A stretch of DNA of 64,000 nt from Zygnema cylindricum (taxonomy: Eukaryota; Streptophyta; Zygnematophyceae; Zygnematales; Zygnemataceae), in the NCBI GenBank assembly GCA_037447655.1, contig JBBHKE010001627.1, positions 1-64,000 of the forward strand, read 5' to 3'. The translations under genes and the position numbers were made by a program. The notes beneath the pieces are model-generated. The model was not told the origin of the DNA. It ran no database searches and worked only from the letters and a program-made list of their open reading frames with translations. This document shows, in pieces, positions 59,474 to 64,000 of this stretch. Numbering within the stretch: position 1 is the stretch's first letter; each line of letters begins with the position of its first letter.

Positions 59474-59952
59474 CATAGTTGTTCAAATCGCGCGATTTTT
59501 TCCTTTTTTCCGATTAAAACGTATAATTCGTGTCTTTTGAATAAATCGGAAAAAAACGCGATGTATTTCTGTCCGGTAAACTGAACGGGGAGTTTACGGA
59601 AACTGACGGTATGTACAGTAACTGTACGGTTTTGTACCAATTTAGTACGGAATTTGACTAAAAGATACGTTACACTTCGTAGTACTTTCTGTACGGTAAA
59701 CTGAACAGAAATTTATCGGGAAATGTATGAAATTGTACCAAAATTGTACGAGCTATGACGAAATGAGACGGGAGTTGTACGGAAATTGTACAAACTGCGG
59801 GATATGTAAATTTTATTTTTGTGTACATGTCGGAATAGTACGGACGAAAATTCATTAACGATTTTTACGATTTTTTTAAAAGGTTCAATGCGTTTGTTAC
59901 GTATAATTCGTCGCGATTAAATCGCTCGTACTAAATGCCGTGAACAACTATG
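59474..59952 (+). mobile_element. hAT-like MITE, 479 bp
   Basis: Perfect 12-bp inverted ends CATAGTTGTTCA and TGAACAACTATG. The 8-bp flanks TTTCAAAC and CTTCAAGC agree at 6 of 8 positions, the size of a hAT target duplication. TAG-TGTTCA-type ends are common in hAT elements. The interior has two related segments about 118 bp apart (GGTAAACTGAAC near 59576 and 59696). Confidence 0.6.
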
Positions 59953-60249
59953 CTTCAAGCCGGTTCGGCGTGATAGAAAGTTAGAAACCGAACCAGCCGT
60001 TTTTAAAATCGGCCATACCGAACCACGCTGGGCCGAACCTTAGCGAATTTACGAACATCGGCGCGAAACGGTTTTGGTCCAAACCGGGCCCCGTGCGACT
60101 CCTCAACATTCATCGTTCGGACGACAATTTACGTCGTAGAGTTCGTAAATTCGCCCCGTACGTATACGATACGCCAGTTAAAAGTTCGAAAAGCGATAGA
60201 GATACGATCGTGTGTTTCTTCCACGAAAACGTTCACGCTCTTGCAATTT

Positions 60250-60355
60250 TTTAGGATTTTCGTCTCTTTCTAGGGTTTTTTAAGGGATTTTATAGGGTTT
60301 TTCAGGGTTTTTAGGGTTTTTAGGGCTTTTCTAGGGTTTTTTAGGATTTCTACAA
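60250..60355 (+). repeat. Degenerate TTTAGGG-like tract
   Basis: Many TTTTTAGGG and TTAGGATTT variants, weaker than the tract at 46112. It lies about 140 bp upstream of the start codon at 60495; short interstitial telomere motifs (telo boxes) in plant promoters are an established feature, so a regulatory role is possible. Confidence 0.55.
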
Positions 60356-60494
60356 TTTGTTCTCCCTTGCAACCTTCATAATTCATAGTTCATGGTTCAT
60401 AGCTCATCTGCCATAAACCCTAGACCTTTGTAATCGTTTATATTTTGTCGTTTGTGGCAACAGTACGGAAAGTTTCTGGTTTTTTGAAGGGATT

Positions 60495-62687
60495 ATGGCA
60501 TCAAGGGGAGGATTCCAGTTTCTTCACTCTGCTTTTAGAGTAGCCGCTACAAGACAAAATTTTGCTTCACGACAAATCGGGCCTTTATTGTAGGTTCTCC
60601 ATTTTTCTCTTTGGATGCAATGCTCAGTCACCTGTATTATTTTTTTTTGTCAGTTTACGAAAAGGACAAATATTCGGTTATTTTTGGAAGCTTTCTCGTT
60701 GATTTGGCCATTTTCTAGCCAATGACTTAGGCTCTCGCTCGCTCGCTCTCTCCCCTCCCCCCCCGTCTCTCTCTCTCTCTCTCCCTCTTTTTCTATCCCC
60801 CTCTTTTTCTTTCTCCCTCTTTCTCTCTCTCCCCTCTCCCCCCCCTCTCCCTCCCCTCTCCCTCTCTCCCTTTGTCCTCTTTCTCTGCTCGCTCTCTCTC
60901 TATTTCTCTCTCTCTCTCACCCTCTCTTTCTTCAATTCTCTAGTCAATTTTCTAGTCAGTTTTTTAGGGTTAGGTGTGATTCATGTTAAAGATTGTAGAA
61001 AACTCTATTATTCGACAAGTGTGCACGGAGAAAAGATGTTTTAAGCGGCGATTTTTTTTTTGACACTAATAACGATTAACGGTGTACACCGTGTATCACT
61101 ATTAGTGTTAATGTTTTTTAAGCCGCCTAAAACATCTTTTTTCCGTACACGCTTGTCGGATAATGGATCCGACGGTTACGATTGAAAGCCAAGATTCTCA
61201 CCTTCCCATCGGCGGTCTCTATGTGAAAATCGGAGAAGTGTGTACGGAGAAAAAATGTACTAAGTGGAGAGAATAATATTAACACTAATAGCGATACATG
61301 GTGTAGTGTCGGATGCATTGTCCAAAAGTTAATTCAATCCGCAATGGTTACAAAAAAAATACAAAAAGATACAAAAAAGATACAAAAAAGATACAAAAAG
61401 ATACAAAAGTCAAATGGAGTCAAGATTGGTCCAATTTTCTTCACCGACGTTGGCCAATGAAAATGAATTCTTCTTTTGAACAATGACTGTGGCTCTGGAA
61501 TACACCTTCACAACTAGATTTGCTGATTGCATGCAAAGAAAGGGAAAAAAAAAAATTACATATATATTCAAACTAAAAAAACCGTGTTTTGAATGGCCAA
61601 AGTCCCTTGAAAACCCTTAAAACTCTTAAATCCCTAGAATCCTCAAAACCTCTTTGAAACCCTGGAAATCCCTAAAAGCGAAGTAAATTTTAGAACACCC
61701 CAAATATAAAAATAATTATTTAGGTATTTAAATCTTTCCGAAATGAGAAATCTGCATCCATGTTTGACAGTTTTTTTCCCGAAAACAGTTTGATTAATAC
61801 TAGTCGAATACAAAAAGCGAATGGATGAGATTTTGTTAAATTATTCACGAATATTTTGGAATGGAGGATAATATGCAAAAAAGAAAGAATTTGGTGGCCT
61901 TAAAAGGAAAGTTTTATAGGGTTCGTGGCTACATTGCGATCAGTGTTAAACATTTCTCAATCATTTTTTGGGCACTCATAAGTACTTTTTCTCGCTACAA
62001 AATTTCTCGATTTTCATCGTAATGTCACAATTGAAAGGTGAGACCGTCACCTTTCGATTGCTCTCGTAAAAAAAAAAAATCCAACGGTTGAAAATATAAT
62101 TAACGATGTTCGAGTGCCCAGAAAATGTTTTAACTCTAATAGCGACAGGCGGTGTGCTATGATTTTGTACAATAGATGGTAATTCATGATATCTGACAAG
62201 TGCAATTATCCGTCTATTTTTTCAGTTTTGTTTCACATACATGGGAATTAGTAGCTATTCACTCTAATTTTCCTTCCCATTGTTCAGTTTTTTTTAGCAC
62301 TACTAAAAAGAAATTTGAAATCCGCAATAATTTCACTCCAATTATTCAGTTTTTTTTAGCTTTTTTCAGGAAATATTAGAAGTTCGTTCTAATTTTCACG
62401 ACATTCATTCTTTTTTTGAATCTTTTTTGAGCTCAATGACGATAGTTGCCGACCTTCTTTCTAAGACATTCATGTACTATGATTATCTTTCCGATTTGAT
62501 TCATTCTTTTTTTTCCTCGACAAATTCCGGAAAACAGGAGGGAATATCTTTAATCCATTTCCATTAAAGAAAAAAAAATGCTTTCTTTTTTCTTTTGTCT
62601 ATTTTTTGCTGTGGTAGGTCAGTGAGACGATATGCGGTTCCATCAGATTTTAATGTATTGGAGGGAGTATCTGAAGAGGCACATCGG
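60495..62687 (+). CDS. Nuclear gene for a probable mitochondrial protein (5' part; continues past the window)
   Basis: Exon 1 is 60495-60589 (donor TTTATT|GTAGG) and exon 2 is 62618-62687 (acceptor GTGGTAG|GTCAG, donor CATCGG|GTACGA). They join in phase to 55 residues. Residues 1-38 have six Arg, many Ser/Ala/Phe and no acidic residue, the composition of a mitochondrial presequence. A R-R-Y-A site near 36-39 fits the common R-x-(F/Y) cleavage pattern. The mature part begins A-V-P-S-D-F-N-V-L-E-G. I do not recognise the protein. Further exons were not found before 64000, where only minisatellite and CT repeats lie, so they must be beyond the window. Confidence 0.6.
60725..60945 (+). repeat. 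(CT)n / CTCCC pyrimidine tract in intron 1
   Basis: Long CT-rich run inside the first intron of the mitochondrial-type gene. Confidence 0.9.
61012..61086 (+). mobile_element. Right half of a TAM MITE
   Basis: GACAAGTGTGCACGGAGAAAAG through TAACGGTGTA. It joins the next TAM copy head to tail and shares the TA at 61085-61086. Confidence 0.75.
61085..61305 (+). mobile_element. TAM MITE
   Basis: TACACCGTGTATCACTATTAG start and AATAGCGATACATGGTGTA end, TA at both ends. The core GATTGAAAGCCAAGATTC has the usual GGTAAG changed to GCCAAG. Confidence 0.85.
61345..61410 (+). repeat. (GATACAAAAA)n repeat
   Basis: Five to six units of about 10-11 bp. Confidence 0.85.
61929..62157 (+). mobile_element. 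Degraded TAM copy
   Basis: ATTGCGATCAGTGTTAA left, ACTCTAATAGCGACAGGCGG right. The central hairpin TTGAAAGGTGAG...CTCACC equivalent (ATTGAAAGGTGAGACC, GTCACCTTTCGATT) is well kept. Confidence 0.6.
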
Positions 62688-62691
62688 GTAC

Positions 62692-63290
62692 GAATAGATG
62701 GGTAAGGAAAAAGTACAAATAAGTTGGGTAAAGTTAAAGTGCAAATAGTTGGAGGAGGAAAAAGTACAAACAAGTTGGGTAAAGAAAAAGTACGAATAGA
62801 TGGGTAAGGAAAGTACAAATAAATGGGTAAGGAAAAAGTACAAATAAGTTGGGTAAAGAAAAAGTACAAATAGTCGGAGGAGGAAAAAGTACAAACAAGT
62901 TGGGTACAGATAAAGTACAAATAAGTTGGGAAAAGAAAGAGTACAGATAGTTGGGGAAGGAAAAAGTACACTTATGTTGCGTAAAGATATAGTACAAAAA
63001 GTTGGGTAAGGAAAAAGTAGAAATAGGGTAAACAGAAGGTTCAAATGCTTTGTAAAGAGTACGAATAGGTGGATAATAAAAAGTACAACTAAATGTATAA
63101 GTAAAAGGTACGAAAAGGAGTGGAAGGAAAAGTACAAATCTATGTAGAAGAAGAAGCACAAACAGGGTACGTAAAAAGTACAAATTGATGGTTAAGTAAA
63201 AATCACAAACAATCAAAAACAGAAATGAATGGGTAAGGAAATGATGGGAAGCGTAAAAAGAATACAAATTGACGAGTAAGTAAAACCTGG
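62692..63290 (+). repeat. Minisatellite of about 20-22 bp units
   Basis: Dozens of variants of AAAGTACAAATAAGTTGGGTAAGG with TGGGTAAGGA and TTGGAGGAGG alternatives. The minus-strand L-F-V-L-F-L-Y-P-like ORFs across it are artefacts of the repeat. Each unit carries GGTAAG, a donor-like string, and it begins right at the donor of exon 2. Confidence 0.85.
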
Positions 63291-63484
63291 ATGAAACTAT
63301 TATTCAACTTAATTCAATTTTATTGATATGTGTTGTTGAACTGATATGGTTTCTTTTGATATGAGTTGAGTTAATGAAAAACACCACTTTGTTACGAGAA
63401 CATTAGTTTAATAATCTTGCAAAGCATACTTTCGTTCAATAAGTTGCTTAAATCAAGAAACTACATTGCCAACCACTATTAGAG

Positions 63485-63595
63485 TTAATCACTCTCTCTG
63501 TGTCTCTCTCTGTGTCTCTGTCTCCCTCCCTCCCTCCCTCTCCCTCTCCCTCTCCCCCTCTCTCTCAATCTCTCTCGTCTCTCTCTCCCAACGAG
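63485..63595 (+). repeat. (CT)n / (CCCT)n tract
   Basis: CTCTCTGTGTCT and CTCCCTCC repeats bordered by ACTATTAGAGTTAAT on the left and TTAGTGTTAACTAACAC on the right, which resemble TAM end sequences. Confidence 0.8.
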
Positions 63596-63649
63596 TGGTT
63601 TTTTGACACAAAATCATAAATTAGTGTTAACTAACACTGTCAAATAAGT

Positions 63650-63810
63650 TATCTCTCCCTCTCTCCCTCTCTCCCTCTCTCCCTCTCTCCCTCTCTCTCT
63701 CCCTCTCTCCCTCTCTCTCTCTCTCTCGCTCGCTCTCCCTTCCCTCTCTTTCCCTCTTTCTCCCCTCTCGCTCGCTTTCTTCCCTCTCTTCTCCTCTCCC
63801 TTGCTTTGTA
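63650..63810 (+). repeat. (CTCTCCCT)n tract
   Basis: A regular CTCTCCCT octamer array followed by CT dinucleotides and imperfect copies. Confidence 0.9.
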
Positions 63811-64000
63811 TGTTATACATTTTCGTATTCATTTAAAAAGAAAAAGAAACTCTCTTCTTTTTCTCCCTCCCTCTGCATCTCTCTCTCTCCCTCCCCTTTC
63901 TTTTTTTTTTTTAGTATTTTTCATGCATAAGGATTACAAAACGTTCTCTCCCACTGCAGATACCACAAAAAAAAAATAAAAAATAATAATAATAAATAAC

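Noticed and set aside
62564-63267. Minus-strand ORFs of 135-177 codons rich in Leu, Phe, Tyr
   Set aside because: They follow the 20-22 bp minisatellite exactly and repeat with it; no domain and no start context.
1-64000. CRISPR array or bacterial operon features
   Set aside because: Tandem repeats here lack unique spacers of uniform length, and the genes are intron-containing eukaryotic genes.

Overview
The window is nuclear DNA of a green plant lineage (a land plant or a streptophyte alga). The evidence is a plant-type phosphoinositide phospholipase C, a Nodulin-like MFS transporter, a plant-type RFC1, an F-box/Sel1/MYND protein, plant-style Ty1/copia and Ty3/gypsy elements, and degenerate telomere-like CCCTAAA repeats. 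Introns are numerous, with canonical GT-AG ends. Simple purine or pyrimidine repeats are abundant even inside coding sequence, which suggests a non-seed plant or charophyte alga rather than a compact angiosperm locus. I cannot name the species.

Layout. 1-264 is the 3' end of a copia element. 1300-10700 is a transposon graveyard: a Harbinger-like element family (called HLE here), one copy of which was split by a deleted gypsy retrotransposon with both LTRs, target duplication, primer site and polypurine tract still visible. 12032-15738 (+) is a two-exon MFS (Nodulin-like/NFD4-type) gene. 18000-20700 holds more elements and a 255-bp direct duplication. 21327-27369 (+) is a PI-PLC gene with X, Y and C2 domains. 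28700-31060 holds short TA-flanked MITEs (called TAM here). 31488-45273 (-) is the complete RFC1 gene: 22 coding exons joined in phase, about 934 aa, with a first coding exon that contains only the ATG. 45600-47990 holds a TAM palindrome, an interstitial telomere-like tract and an AT-rich island with lysine-rich ORFs. 47992-50870 (-) is an F-box/Sel1/MYND gene of extreme composition. 52000-59400 is again MITE-rich and includes one intact HLE copy (54259-55205). 60495 to beyond 62687 (+) is the start of a gene for a probable mitochondrial protein whose remainder lies past the window end. 62690-64000 is minisatellite and CT-repeat DNA.

The genes do not form a pathway. They are independent nuclear genes: membrane transport, lipid signalling, DNA replication clamp loading, probable SCF-type adaptor, mitochondrial import. 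The most distinctive material is the repeat content: two abundant MITE families, one of which carries a splice-donor-like core on both strands, a nested-insertion history, and an AT-rich segment of possible foreign origin that abuts the last exon of the MYND gene. Exon boundaries for RFC1, the MFS gene, the MYND gene and most of PLC were found by reading splice sites and checking phase; no alignment or transcript data were available.
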